The notes under the pieces are model-generated. The model was not told where the DNA came from and searched no databases. It saw only the letters and a list, made by a program, of their open reading frames with translations. Positions 22,201 to 31,094 of a stretch of DNA of 42,450 nt are shown here, piece by piece (positions within the stretch are counted from its first letter, which is position 1; every line of letters starts with the position of its first letter). The DNA is from Methylomonas sp. Its GTDB lineage: Bacteria; Pseudomonadota; Gammaproteobacteria; Methylococcales; Methylomonadaceae. The stretch spans positions 1 through 42,450 of the forward strand of contig PERU01000032.1 in assembly GCA_002928965.1 (NCBI GenBank), given 5' to 3'. Both the position numbers and the translations under genes were made by a program.

Positions 22201-25200
22201 CCTACCGGTCTCAGCGAAGGATCGTCATAAATCAGATGATTGGCCAACATTTGAAACAGTTGTGCTTCATCCGGCTTGGTTCGCAAGTGGTGCAATTGAA
22301 CATGTGCATGTGTCCAGGCCAGCGAGGACACTCGCTCCCAAGCCTTAACACTGTGATATTTATCTGCCAATTCTTCTGCTGCTTGCCGCGAGGCCGCAAC
22401 CAGCGTGGTAAAAGTCAGATGTTCAGTCGCACCGGCAAGCACTTTGATGCGGATCCGCAAACTAAAAATCGGGTCCAGCACCGAGCCGACGGTATTGCTC
22501 AATGGTCGGCCATCCATCACCGCCAAAGGCGCGCGCAGGGTTTGTCCGCGGCCAATAAAGCGGGTACGATCGGTTTCGTACTGCAAACCCTCGACGGTTT
22601 GTCGTTCGGCCAGCACATGTGCGGCCCACAGTGCCGGATCACCGGCAGTGCGTTGCCGACGATGTGCCAGTAATGCGCGGGTTTGCGGCAGATAATCAGT
22701 CTGGATAAACAAATTGGAAAATGCCGGATGCGCTATGTCAGCTGACATAGTAGTCAGCACAATCTCGGCATAGGAAGTCACTTCAATTTCTCGCGCAAGC
22801 GCCCCGTTATTGGTCAGGCTCAACCGGCGAATTTCTGCATCGTCTTCCGGCGACACCACAAGTTCCAGAGTCGTCACAATCGTCCCGTCGGTACGGGTAA
22901 TACGCGCCCGGTCTTCGACAAATACCACATCGTATTGCGTCGGCTTTGCCACCGTCGGCTGGTAGCCTGCCGACCAGACCTCGCCACTGGCAACGTCGCG
23001 CAGATAGATATAACTTCCCCAGCCATCCCGAGTGACATCCTCACGCCAGCGGGTGACGGCCAAATTCCGCCACTGGCTGTATCCCGAGCCGGCAGCGGTA
23101 ATCATCACCGCATAATTGCCATTGGCCAGTAGATGCGTGGAAGGCACTGCCGACATGGGCGACGGCACTCGGCGCACCGGCGGCTGTACGGTATCCATCA
23201 CATCCGACAGGGATTGCAGCAGCGGTAAGCTTTCTGTATCCGCGCCATGCGGAACCCGCTCTTGTAATAATAAATCCGCAGACTGTATCAGTGCCGCGCG
23301 ATGGAAACGATGCCGCATAATACCGTCATGCACCACATTGTCGAAGGCCACCAAAGACATGCCTTGATGATGAGCCATATAACATTTCACCATCGCCAGT
23401 CGCTGCCCTTCCGCCAATCTGATCGGCGTGAAATCCAGGGCTTCATAGAAACCATAACGTCCCAACGCGCCTTCATGTTCCAGGCGCATGAAATTTTCGA
23501 CTGCGGCATGCGGCAGATACATCGCTGCCAAAGCTGTAGCGTAAGGGGCAATCACCAGTTCTTCGCCCAAACCTCGTTTCATGCCCAGACCGGGCACGCC
23601 AAACGCGGAGTATTGATAGGTCATGTATAAATCACGCCCATTGAAAGCTGATTCGGACACTCCCCAGGGTATCTCACACTCCTGACCATACTCAATCTGC
23701 CGTTTCACTACCAGCCGACAGGTCTGATCGATCAGGCTATAACGCGGGGTAAAAGTCACCAAGGAGGGCATCAGGTATTCAAACATTGATCCCGACCAGG
23801 ATAACAACACCGTGCCATGTGCGGCACGGGTCACCCGCCGACCCAGATGAAACCAGTGTTTGCTCGGCACATCGCGCTTGGCAATAGCAATAAAACTGGA
23901 TAAACGCGCTTCAGACGCCAGTAGATCGTAATAACTGGGATCAATGCTGCCCTCCGCCACTCGATAACCAATTGCAAATAACTGCCGATGGGTATCGTAT
24001 AAAAAGCCAAAATCCATGTCTCGGAACAATCCGTCCGCCAAGGCAGCAATGCCTTCCAGGCGCTTGTTCAGCTGTTCGGCGTATTCGCCGGCACGACGCA
24101 GCAACATGACCAAAGGCTGTAACTCGTTGATTTGGATATCTGCCGATGATGCTTCGGCCAGATCTGCCAACACCCTGTAGCAGCAAGGTATCTCGCACAA
24201 GGGCGTGGCTAATGTCAGATGTCTGTTCAATTGGGCACAATGCGGTTGAGGAGCGTCTTGATCGGCTTTGGCGTTGAGGCTGGCCGAAAACTGCATCCAC
24301 GGTATCAAATTACCTACATCGCGGGCATGTGAACGAATGTCGTTACATAACAGACTGGCCCAGACCAACACCTCGCTATCCTGGCTGTTGCCACACTCGG
24401 CGGCATAGGTATTGGCAATATCGTGCAAGGCATTGCCGCAAAAGGTTAATTGCTGCCACAAGTTACTCCAGGCTGCAGCATCGATGGGCTGGCTGGCCAG
24501 CAGTTCACCCAGCATGGTGATTTTTTGCCGTAATTCTTTTAAAGTGACCGTCAATGTGCGGTGATCGTCACTGAGCGTCGCCAGCGCATTCAACAACAAG
24601 CGATGGGTATCGGCTAATCCGCTCAACGCATTATTCAAATCCAGAGGCCGATTGGCCATCTCCCGACAGGCTTCAGACAACGTCAACAGATGGCCTGCCA
24701 GATTGCCGCTATCCACTGTCGACACATACCGCGGTTCCAGCATCTGTAAATTACGCGTGTCGTACCAGTTATAAAAATGTCCGTGCAAACGGGGCAAGCC
24801 GGATAAGGTTTCCAGCGTGGCTTCGAGCTTCTCGATGGTATCGGTCAATCCCAGCCAGCCGAAATCCCGCGCCGAAACCACCGATAGCAGATACAACCCA
24901 AAATTGGTTGGAGAACTGCGATGCGCGATGACCGGTTGCGGGTCTTCCTGAAAATTATCCGGCGGTAAATGATGTTCTTCGGCGGTGACGAAGCAGGTAA
25001 AAAAACGCCAAATACGCCGACCGTACAATCGCAGTTGCGTGCAATCCTCCGGTAACAGCGTTTCAGCTTTGTCCATTCTGGGCGGCAGACTCAAACTCCG
25101 CGCGAACACAGGGGCCAGCCACCACAATACCAAAAATGGCGAGGCAAACTTTATGGCCGACGGATTGAATAGCAACACCAACGCCGCTGCGCCTATCACC

Positions 25201-28025
25201 ACCGAAGACGAATGACTGAGCGGTCGAATCAGGTTTTTCAATGCATGCCCGGCACCGGCCTTGGCCTGCAAAGCGGTAACCCATTTCAACAATTTGCGGC
25301 GAGTTATGAACAACCTGACCAGTGTGGTCACAATGGCATCGGCCATCAACCATGCTTGCTGTGCCAGTAAGGTCAGCCCTACCAGGCTGTTAGCCCAGGC
25401 CCACAGTACATTTTCGCTGTTGCCGCGCCAATGAGTTGCCAGCGAAATACCGCGTCTGGGCACTGTAAATCCGCTGACCATCGCTAAAATTGCTGGGAAA
25501 GCCAAGGCAATCATTACAAAGCTGATCAACCAGACCAATGGCGCATCCGGGATAGCCCAACTTAATACCAGCGCCGAAAAGGCGGCTGGCGCCGATAACG
25601 ATCGACGCAAATTATCCAGCATTTTCCAGCGACCGATCATGGGCATGCCTTTACCGGAAATACCAAAAATCCACGGGATCAGTTGCCAATCGCCCCGTAC
25701 CCAACGATGCTGTCGGGAGGCCGCCACTTCGGTATGCGAGGGAAATTCTTCGAAAAACTCAATATCGCTGACCAGTCCACAACGCACATACACACTCTCA
25801 AACAGATCGTGACTGAGTTGGGTGTTGTCCGGCACCCTGCCGGCCAATGCCGCTTCGAAACTGTCGACATGGTATAAGCCTTTGCCGCTGTAAGTGCCAA
25901 GTGAAAACAAATCCTGATACAGCTCGGAAACCGAACTGGCGTAAGCATCGGTGCCCGCAGCCCCCGCAAACAGCTGATGAAACAGCGAGCGATCCTGGCG
26001 CTGGGGCAAGGTGGGTGTGACCCGTGGCTGTAAAATACCGTAACCCTCTACAACCGTCTGGCTGACCGGATCGAATACCGGCTGATTAAGCGGATGCGCC
26101 GCCACGCCGACCAGTTGCGACACAACACCCATCGGCAGTTTGGTATCGGCATCCAGGGTAATCACATAGCAAACACCGGGCGGCACCGATATCGGCAAAT
26201 CCTGCACGGGCAAAAATGACGTGTCGGTTGCACCTCGCAGCAGGCGATTAAACTCCTGTAATTTGCCGCGTTTGCGCTCCCAGCCCATCCAGCGACCTTC
26301 GCTGGCATTCCATAATCGTTTACGGTGGTAGACAAAGAAACGCTGTTCGCCATATTGGGTATTCAATACCTCTATGCCACTGAGGGCCACGCGCAACAAC
26401 CGTTCATCGTCGGCTTGATGCTCCTGATCCGCATCCGCCCAATCCGACAGCAAGGCAAAATGCACCGCACCTTCCGGATTAGCCAGGTAACGAATTTCCA
26501 TTTGTTGAATTTGCTGACGAACCCCTTCCTCACTGACAAACAGGGTCGGCACCACCACAAAGGTGCTCAATCTCGGCGGGATGCCGTCTTTGAGTTCAAA
26601 TCGCGGCATATGACAGGGTGGCAGGCTGGCAATGATGATCTGGTTCATCAAACCAATGGCAATATCCGAGGCTGGAAATACCAACACCAAACCTAGCAGG
26701 CTGACTGTAAAACCATTTAATCCGCAGGCCAGGGCCGCGCTCAGCGGTAATGCCAGCAGTGCCAGCGTTAACAATGCCAAGCTGGCAATATACGCTGAGC
26801 CGGCATGGTTGATATAGCTACGCAACCAGCGTTGTTTGAGTGTTGAGCGATATTCGACTTCGATTTCAAACCTGTAGCGGCCACCGCCAATCAAATAATA
26901 GCCCGGCTCTGCCAGGCGTTCATCGACAGCACTTAGTGCCGATACGGACTGTATCTTGTCCATTACCAGGCGCGCGATCTCTGTCTCTGAACGCGGCGAA
27001 CGTTTGGCTAATTCTTCAATCGCATGCCGGTAGCGGTCGCGAGTTAAAAAATCCATCGCAGCATAGCCTTGATGATGCCGCAAACAGGCATCGACCAGAC
27101 TGACATCTTCGACAAACTGTGGCCAATCGAACGCTGAAATGGCCCGCATGCTGGTGATGACATTACGTACAGTCAGGTTATCGGCAATTTGTGCCGCGTG
27201 CTCCCGATGCACAATATCATCCAGGCTGGCGTTTTGATCCTTCAACCAGTCATTGAGGAAATCCAGAGAAATCGATACCGAAGGATGCGGGTCATGCGAA
27301 CGCTGTAACAGTTGCACGGCAAATGCCTGACGCAATGGCTCAACCGGCAAAATACCGGCAGGAATCGGCGGATCTGATCTATCGCTGTGAGTGACGATAC
27401 TTTCCACCTCATCAACAAAGGTATCAGCAAGATGGCGGCCGTTTTGCGAGCGCATGATGCTAATCGCCAGACGGCGCAGATTTTCCACCAGTAATACGCG
27501 CAAGGTGATCGGTATTGCCCACAACTCGCCCAGCGTCAGTGGTTCAACGCGCTGATACGCATTAACGAATAGGGTCAATAAATCCGGCTCGAACCGGCTG
27601 TCGGTATGCGCCACCAATGCCCAGGCAATCCCATAGACACGCGGATAACCAGCCAGCGCGCCTTCAGCCAACTTTGGCAATTCGCGCGAATAGCTTTCCG
27701 GCAAATCCACATGAATATCGCTGATTTGCTCTTCAATGACATGGAAATTATCCAGCAACCATTCCGCTGCAGGAGTGATGGCATGCTGCTCACGGACCGC
27801 TTTAGCCACGGCTTTATAGGCCTCCAGTAACACCAGGGCATTTTCGCGTACCCTTGGGATCAGCTTGCGGCCCTGCTTTAAACTGGTAACTTTTTGGGCT
27901 TCCGCCAGACTGATCGCATGCCGTTCCAGCCGCTCAGTGTTGAAAAGTTCAAATCGTATCGGCGATTCTTCGCCGCCCGGATGCTCGCTTCTGACATGCC
28001 GTCTTTGTTCTCGCCGCTTGGCCAT
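19260..28025 (-). CDS. ndvB: Cyclic beta-1,2-glucan synthase (NdvB/ChvB type: GT84, glucoamylase-like, GH94)
   Basis: A 2921-residue inner-membrane enzyme, the usual size of NdvB/Cgs. It polymerises UDP-glucose into beta-1,2-glucan, cyclises it and trims it, giving periplasmic osmoregulated glucan. Domains in order: N-terminal helical region (to ~400); membrane helices near 420-480; GT84 catalytic core with YVITLDADTKLP at about 620 and QHRWVRGDWQ at about 770; membrane helices near 815-960; glucoamylase-like domain with ECEIPWGVSESAFNGRDLY near 1450; two sugar-phosphorylase sandwich domains; and a GH94 catalytic domain with GDWNDGMNRVG near 2590. GGAGA lies about 8 nt before the start. Upstream on the same strand are DUF3309 and DUF3096 genes and motif copy 4, so all three may share a transcript, although 430 nt separate it from DUF3309. 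Confidence 0.96.
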   Translation of the reverse strand: MAKRREQRRHVRSEHPGGEESPIRFELFNTERLERHAISLAEAQKVTSLKQGRKLIPRVRENALVLLEAYKAVAKAVREQHAITPAAEWLLDNFHVIEEQISDIHVDLPESYSRELPKLAEGALAGYPRVYGIAWALVAHTDSRFEPDLLTLFVNAYQRVEPLTLGELWAIPITLRVLLVENLRRLAISIMRSQNGRHLADTFVDEVESIVTHSDRSDPPIPAGILPVEPLRQAFAVQLLQRSHDPHPSVSISLDFLNDWLKDQNASLDDIVHREHAAQIADNLTVRNVITSMRAISAFDWPQFVEDVSLVDACLRHHQGYAAMDFLTRDRYRHAIEELAKRSPRSETEIARLVMDKIQSVSALSAVDERLAEPGYYLIGGGRYRFEIEVEYRSTLKQRWLRSYINHAGSAYIASLALLTLALLALPLSAALACGLNGFTVSLLGLVLVFPASDIAIGLMNQIIIASLPPCHMPRFELKDGIPPRLSTFVVVPTLFVSEEGVRQQIQQMEIRYLANPEGAVHFALLSDWADADQEHQADDERLLRVALSGIEVLNTQYGEQRFFVYHRKRLWNASEGRWMGWERKRGKLQEFNRLLRGATDTSFLPVQDLPISVPPGVCYVITLDADTKLPMGVVSQLVGVAAHPLNQPVFDPVSQTVVEGYGILQPRVTPTLPQRQDRSLFHQLFAGAAGTDAYASSVSELYQDLFSLGTYSGKGLYHVDSFEAALAGRVPDNTQLSHDLFESVYVRCGLVSDIEFFEEFPSHTEVAASRQHRWVRGDWQLIPWIFGISGKGMPMIGRWKMLDNLRRSLSAPAAFSALVLSWAIPDAPLVWLISFVMIALAFPAILAMVSGFTVPRRGISLATHWRGNSENVLWAWANSLVGLTLLAQQAWLMADAIVTTLVRLFITRRKLLKWVTALQAKAGAGHALKNLIRPLSHSSSVVIGAAALVLLFNPSAIKFASPFLVLWWLAPVFARSLSLPPRMDKAETLLPEDCTQLRLYGRRIWRFFTCFVTAEEHHLPPDNFQEDPQPVIAHRSSPTNFGLYLLSVVSARDFGWLGLTDTIEKLEATLETLSGLPRLHGHFYNWYDTRNLQMLEPRYVSTVDSGNLAGHLLTLSEACREMANRPLDLNNALSGLADTHRLLLNALATLSDDHRTLTVTLKELRQKITMLGELLASQPIDAAAWSNLWQQLTFCGNALHDIANTYAAECGNSQDSEVLVWASLLCNDIRSHARDVGNLIPWMQFSASLNAKADQDAPQPHCAQLNRHLTLATPLCEIPCCYRVLADLAEASSADIQINELQPLVMLLRRAGEYAEQLNKRLEGIAALADGLFRDMDFGFLYDTHRQLFAIGYRVAEGSIDPSYYDLLASEARLSSFIAIAKRDVPSKHWFHLGRRVTRAAHGTVLLSWSGSMFEYLMPSLVTFTPRYSLIDQTCRLVVKRQIEYGQECEIPWGVSESAFNGRDLYMTYQYSAFGVPGLGMKRGLGEELVIAPYATALAAMYLPHAAVENFMRLEHEGALGRYGFYEALDFTPIRLAEGQRLAMVKCYMAHHQGMSLVAFDNVVHDGIMRHRFHRAALIQSADLLLQERVPHGADTESLPLLQSLSDVMDTVQPPVRRVPSPMSAVPSTHLLANGNYAVMITAAGSGYSQWRNLAVTRWREDVTRDGWGSYIYLRDVASGEVWSAGYQPTVAKPTQYDVVFVEDRARITRTDGTIVTTLELVVSPEDDAEIRRLSLTNNGALAREIEVTSYAEIVLTTMSADIAHPAFSNLFIQTDYLPQTRALLAHRRQRTAGDPALWAAHVLAERQTVEGLQYETDRTRFIGRGQTLRAPLAVMDGRPLSNTVGSVLDPIFSLRIRIKVLAGATEHLTFTTLVAASRQAAEELADKYHSVKAWERVSSLAWTHAHVQLHHLRTKPDEAQLFQMLANHLIYDDPSLRPVGKLQQISDLNVTALWRYSISGDKPIVLLRISEPEDRGIVEQLLRAHEYWRIKGLSVDLVILNEKESSYVEDLQSLLENLVRETQARSAAQHHGNQGSIFVMKNGQLAQEERLFLQTAARAILGGNRGTLSEQLLRHPRPATAFIIPKPSTAAETAAPVLALPNLEFFNGLGGFAEDGREYVIVLDKGQWTPAPWVNVIANAEFGFMVSELGSGCTWCGNSRENQLTPWSNDAVSDTSGEIFYLRDDQSNELWTPTPLPIRVENASYVIRHGQGYSRFEHASHGIHSELLQLVSPDDPIKLSALTLTNISGRRRRLTVTVYLEWVLGASRTISAPHIISQLDAGTGALLAQNPWDPEFGQRMAFVDLAGLQTGWTANRSEFIGRNGSLDAPAGLLNRKPLKSRIGGGLDPCAALQCSIELQADEQIEIRCLLGQGKDKAHALELIKRYRETDVANTLALVKQSWQQVLGKVQVQTPDRELDLLLNSWLLYQTLSCRMWARAAFYQVGGAFGFRDQLQDSMALAVSRPDVMRSQILRAAARQFTAGDVQHWWHPPNGRGVRTRFSDDRIWLPYAVKHYLKVTGDHDVLAEQLPFLDGPNLAADQDDAYFHPGESLEHASLFEHCARALDVSLTTGVHGLPLIGSGDWNDGMNRVGNKGQGESVWLAWFLITTLTEFAEIADQQGETIRSDAWRAHAAQLTTALETEGWDGAWYRRAFFDDGSPLGSAVNAECRIDSIAQSWAVISAAADSDRSRRAMDSVREYLVRYGDDLILLFTPPFNKTDHDPGYIKSYPPGIRENGGQYTHAAIWSVIAYAMLGEGDQAMELLRMLNPVKRTASRTGMFAYKVEPYVMAADIYSESPHARRGGWTWYTGAAGWFYRAGLEWILGFQLQGERLIFAPCIPGSWSGYTMMYQYRETRYDITIENPDGATRGIAMLELDGQHQPGADSIALINDGQLHHVRVVLGNSVIQDPHVDQAISSD

Positions 28026-28455
28026 TGCTTGATTCTCCGAATCTAAAGTGTTCTATTGAGCGTGAATAACCCGGCGCTTAAATCTGAAAAATCAGCTGCC
28101 CCTTCCAAACCTCGTTCGTCCTCGCCATACATCAGTGCAGGCATCAGCGTGTTTTAAGGCGGGCTTGCCGGGAACCCGGTCGAAGGTTGGTAAGTAACGG
28201 GTCAGGTACGAAATCCGTTGATGCTTGGATAAAATCAGCACGAATGGATTACCCGTGAAAATCAGGGGCCGGGTTAATGTTTCAATCAGGCTCAACGCTT
28301 GAGGCAACTGTCGTAAATTGATTGGCAGGTTGAGCCGCGTAATGCCCATCACAAAAACCCAAATCGTTGCGCTTGATTGCATTCACCAACGGGGCACTCA
28401 TCAGCACGACCTGGCTTTTACGATAAGTGCCAGAAGGATTGAGTAGAGCCGGCTG
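28026..28455. other. Intergenic region between DUF3309 gene and glucan synthase
   Basis: A 96-codon frame at 28092-28382 (minus) contains the phrase FTGNPFVLILSKHQRIS. This is the translation typical of the GTTCG...CTGAGC repeat family, so I treat it as repeat-derived, not a gene. The stretch CAGCACGAATGGATTACCCG near 28236 matches the right half of the repeats at 34553-34619 and 40381-40444. No other feature is seen. Confidence 0.5.
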
Positions 28456-28614
28456 CTAAATCTTGCCCAACAACAGCAAAATCAATAATACAGTCAAGGC
28501 CACCCCCAGGCCGCCAGTGGGTCCATAGCCCCAAGATCGGCTATGTGGCCACACCGGAAAAACACCCAGTAACATCAAAACAAGAATGACCAGCAAAATG
28601 GTGCCAAGTGACAT
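28456..28614 (-). CDS. DUF3309 family small membrane protein
   Basis: 52 residues from the ATG at 28614 (GGAGA 8 nt upstream), starting MSLGTILLVILVLMLLGVFP. The pattern is one hydrophobic helix, then PVWPHSRSWGYGPTGGLG, then a second helix VALTVLLILLLLGK. The central WPHSRSWGYGPTGG-type loop is the hallmark of DUF3309. The function is unknown. In many proteobacteria these miniature proteins lie with DUF3096, CsbD and BON stress genes. Starting at the further in-frame ATG 28659 would add 15 residues and ignore the good Shine-Dalgarno sequence. Confidence 0.88.
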   Translation of the reverse strand: MSLGTILLVILVLMLLGVFPVWPHSRSWGYGPTGGLGVALTVLLILLLLGKI

Positions 28615-28694
28615 GGTAAGTCTCCAATAGAAATAAATAAGTAATCGCTCTCCCAACAACGTTTCCGAGCGGTTGATGGGTAAAGCAGCGGATG

Positions 28695-28826
28695 TCAGCG
28701 ATGCATAAGTCCTAAAATACCTACGACGATCAGGTACACCGCCACGAAATAATTCAAAAAGCGGGGTATCAGCAAGATTAGGATGCCTATTACCAGCGCC
28801 AGTAAAGGTTCGATAGCAAGGTTCAT
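28695..28826 (-). CDS. DUF3096 family mini-protein
   Basis: A 43-residue, almost wholly hydrophobic protein, MNLAIEPLLALVIGILILLI followed by PRFLNYFVAVYLIVVGILGL and MHR. This is the two-helix DUF3096 pattern (EPLLALxxGILILxxPRxLNYxVAxYLIxxG). AGGAGA lies 7 nt before the ATG. If the -10 of motif copy 4 is right, the transcript starts only about 24 nt upstream, so the spacing fits an ordinary short leader. The function is unknown, and the gene probably heads the DUF3096-DUF3309-ndvB unit. Confidence 0.88.
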   Translation of the reverse strand: MNLAIEPLLALVIGILILLIPRFLNYFVAVYLIVVGILGLMHR

Positions 28827-28880
28827 GTGATGTCTCCTGAAATTAGCTGAAATCACAGCTTATCCGCAGGGTTGCAAAGG

Positions 28881-28899
28881 GTCTGTACGCTAACGTACA
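28881..28899 (-). promoter_or_regulatory. Shared operator/promoter motif, copy 4 (towards DUF3096-DUF3309-ndvB)
   Basis: On the minus strand it reads TGTACGTTAGCGTACAGAC, with near-perfect symmetry in the inner 16 bp. TAAGCT at 28862-28857 begins exactly 18 nt downstream as the candidate -10. The predicted start near 28850 leaves a 24-nt leader with AGGAGA before the DUF3096 ATG. Confidence 0.75.
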
Positions 28900-29046
28900 C
28901 AGCTGATGGGCGCAGCTTTTAGCAGGCTATGAAGCGTGATGCGAGTTACACATTCAGCCTAACCTGAAGCCGTGCTGCAACAGGGCGTTGAATGTTTCCT
29001 GCTTCCTTGGCAAATCTTGTTACCCCTTAAAGCCCTGTGGTTACTG

Positions 29047-29080
29047 TTTCAAAGGGGGATGTTGTTTTTGGCGAAATCCT
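29047..29080 (+). repeat. Dispersed repeat family C, copy 2
   Basis: TTTCAAAGGGGGATGTTGTT followed by TTTGGCGAAATCCT. It is the inverse complement of 10202-10234 with three mismatches. It lies between two divergent promoters. Confidence 0.6.
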
Positions 29081-29209
29081 TAGCTTGGTGAGCAATTCAT
29101 CAAACGAGTTTTACCGGATCGTCAGGATGTAATCTCCAGGCACAATACATTCGCCATACGGGCTAAAGCACACTGTGAGCTGTCGCTATAGGCATCGTTA
29201 AAGGCTATA

Positions 29210-29228
29210 TGTTCGCCTGCGAACAGAC
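29210..29228 (+). promoter_or_regulatory. Shared operator/promoter motif, copy 5 (towards BON-DUF1207)
   Basis: TGTTCGCCTGCGAACAGAC; the inner TGTTCGCNNGCGAACA is a perfect palindrome. TAGAAT at 29247-29252 begins exactly 18 nt downstream. The BON gene starts 118 nt after the motif, the same distance as from copy 8 to its gene. The bases after the motif, TGTGCCGGGC and TAGAATCAAA, are also shared with copy 8. Confidence 0.8.
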
Positions 29229-29346
29229 TGTGCCGGGCTGTGTGCCTAGAATCAAAGCATGCTTTCAATCCGCCGGGTTATCCATCTGCTTGCAGTGGCC
29301 TTGACCCGGAGCGTTTTCCATCAATATCACCGCCAAGGTACTCATC

Positions 29347-29967
29347 ATGAAAATCATTCCTCCTAATTCACGCCGCCCCTTTATTAACAATCAGCTTGTC
29401 ATCAGTGGTTTGTCGGCAATTCTGGTGCTGGCTGCGTGTCAGCCGGACAGTCAAACCGAGAAAACCTCGCAAAAACTGGATAAGGCCATAGAAAAGGTAG
29501 AGCAAAAATTGGAACAAACGTCAGATAGTACCGAGCAGCATATGCAGGCCGCTAAAAAATCGGTAGAACAACAGGCTGAAAACGCCAGCGATTCGCTGAA
29601 TGCTACAGCCGAAGCTTCTGAGCGCGAACTCGAAAAAGCCGGCAAACAGTTTGATCAGGCTATTAATCACACGGAACAACACATCGAAAATGTAAAAGAC
29701 GCGGTTACTGATTCAAGCAGCACGGCCGGGGAATACATTGACGATTCAGTGCTTACCACCAAAATCAAAGCTGCGTTGTTAAACGATGATTTTCTGAAGA
29801 TGTCTCCGATTGAAGTTACCACTGTGAAAGGCGAGGTTAAACTGACGGGGACGGTCGATTCTGAACAACTGGTAGCCAGGGCGATTGGTTTGGTGAATAG
29901 CCAGCCGCATGTCAAGTCGGTTAATAACGAGTTGATGATCAAAGCTAACGTACCGAGTAAGCAATGA
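29347..29967 (+). CDS. BON-domain lipoprotein with coiled-coil repeat region
   Basis: 206 residues. An N-terminal signal ends in the lipobox LVLAAC, predicting a lipid-anchored periplasmic protein. Residues 35-125 are a charged, glutamine and glutamate-rich helical stretch (TEKTSQKLDKAIEKVEQKLE, then TEQHMQAAKKSVEQQAENAS), probably a long coiled coil. A single BON domain fills the C-terminus from about 128 (DDSVLTTKIKAALLNDDFLK ... GEVKLTGTVDS ... VKSVNNELMI). BON domains bind phospholipid or stabilise envelopes, as in OsmY. The stop overlaps the next gene as ATGA. Motif copy 5 supplies a promoter. Confidence 0.9.
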   Translation: MKIIPPNSRRPFINNQLVISGLSAILVLAACQPDSQTEKTSQKLDKAIEKVEQKLEQTSDSTEQHMQAAKKSVEQQAENASDSLNATAEASERELEKAGKQFDQAINHTEQHIENVKDAVTDSSSTAGEYIDDSVLTTKIKAALLNDDFLKMSPIEVTTVKGEVKLTGTVDSEQLVARAIGLVNSQPHVKSVNNELMIKANVPSKQ

Positions 29968-31094
29968 TGCTGGCTGGTCGACTGATCATTCTTGCCGGAT
30001 TTTGGTTGGTTGTCGCGCCTTCTGTTGAGGCGACTGTCGCCGAGGATGCGTATCTGGCAGGGTATGCCACGGCTGCCTTAAAACATGATCTAAAGTTGAC
30101 TGTGCCGGCATTAGCGGTAAAGGACGGTGTCGTTACCTTGCCGGTTGCTGAAATGAGCAACGCAGAACGCGCTGCAGCTACCCGGGTTTTGTCGGCTATA
30201 CCGGGCGTTAGTGCTGTCAAAGTCTCGGAAACTGCACAGCAACAGGTGATGGATTACAGTTCCAGTTCCAGTTCGTCTGAACAGCCCCGGATCGCAGCAG
30301 ATAACTTGGTATTGCCGACGGGATTATTACCCAACGGGCATTTATTCAAAGCCTTGCTGGCTGATCCGCGCTGGGCGCATTTTTCCGCCGCATACCGCAA
30401 TTACCAGAGCGATAATTTCGACGGACGCGATATTGCGTCGGTGAGTTTTGGCGAAACCATCCCGTTTTATCGGGCCAATTTTGGTCACACCACCGCGCAA
30501 TGGGAAGCCGGTATTCAAGCTGGCGTATTCAGTGATTTCAACCTGGGTGCTTCGTCGGCGGATCTGGTCAATACCGATTTCATCGCATCGGTGTATTCCA
30601 GTATGCGGGCCGGACAATTTTCGGCGTTTGGGCGGATTTATCATCAAAGTTCGCATCTGGGCGACGAATTTCTGTTGCGCAAGGTCGATACCAAGTTCGA
30701 GCGAGTCAACCTCAGTTATGAAGGTGTGGATTTCAAATTGTCTTATGAACTGCCTTATGGTCTTAGAGTATACGGTGGTGGTGGTGGCTTGTTTCATCGT
30801 GAGCCTTCTGAACTTAAACGGTGGTCTGCACAATACGGGGTTGAATTTAGAAGTCCCTGGCGCATTGAGTTTGCAGCGATGCGCCCGATTATTGCTGCGG
30901 ACATCAAGAATTACGAAGAAAATGACTGGAGCACCGATATATCGGCTAGAGCCGGTGTCGAGTTCGACAATTCCAAAGTACTGGGCCGTAAACTGCAGAT
31001 CATGGTCGAATACTTTAATGGTTACACGCCCAGCGGCCAGTTTTATAAGGATAAAGTGGAATATGTGGGCTTAGGGGCGCATTATCTATTTTGA
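29964..31094 (+). CDS. DUF1207 outer-membrane protein with an N-terminal BON-like domain
   Basis: 376 residues, coupled to the BON lipoprotein by an ATGA overlap. Residues 1-24 look like a signal peptide. Residues 27-90 (AYLAGYATAALKHDLKLTVP, DGVVTLPVAEMS, ARVLSAIPGVSAVKVSE-like) read as a degenerate BON domain. After a serine-rich linker (DYSSSSSSSEQ) comes the DUF1207 body, with FKALLADPRWAHFSAAY, SVSFGETIPFYRANFG and YHQSSHLGDEFLLR, ending in a beta-strand with C-terminal phenylalanine as outer-membrane barrels do. DUF1207 has no proven function. The pairing suggests the two products interact across the periplasm. Confidence 0.82.
   Translation: MMLAGRLIILAGFWLVVAPSVEATVAEDAYLAGYATAALKHDLKLTVPALAVKDGVVTLPVAEMSNAERAAATRVLSAIPGVSAVKVSETAQQQVMDYSSSSSSSEQPRIAADNLVLPTGLLPNGHLFKALLADPRWAHFSAAYRNYQSDNFDGRDIASVSFGETIPFYRANFGHTTAQWEAGIQAGVFSDFNLGASSADLVNTDFIASVYSSMRAGQFSAFGRIYHQSSHLGDEFLLRKVDTKFERVNLSYEGVDFKLSYELPYGLRVYGGGGGLFHREPSELKRWSAQYGVEFRSPWRIEFAAMRPIIAADIKNYEENDWSTDISARAGVEFDNSKVLGRKLQIMVEYFNGYTPSGQFYKDKVEYVGLGAHYLF

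Larger units (their letters stand above)
28827..29346. other. Divergent regulatory region between DUF3096 and BON genes
   Basis: No coding sequence is supported. The region holds motif copies 4 (28881-28899, minus) and 5 (29210-29228, plus), back to back and serving the two divergent units, plus repeat family C at 29047-29080. Confidence 0.6.

Noticed and set aside
28092-28382. 96-codon minus-strand ORF between DUF3309 and ndvB
   Set aside because: Its translation includes the phrase typical of the CTGAGC/TTCGACAGG repeat, with no Shine-Dalgarno sequence and no family match.
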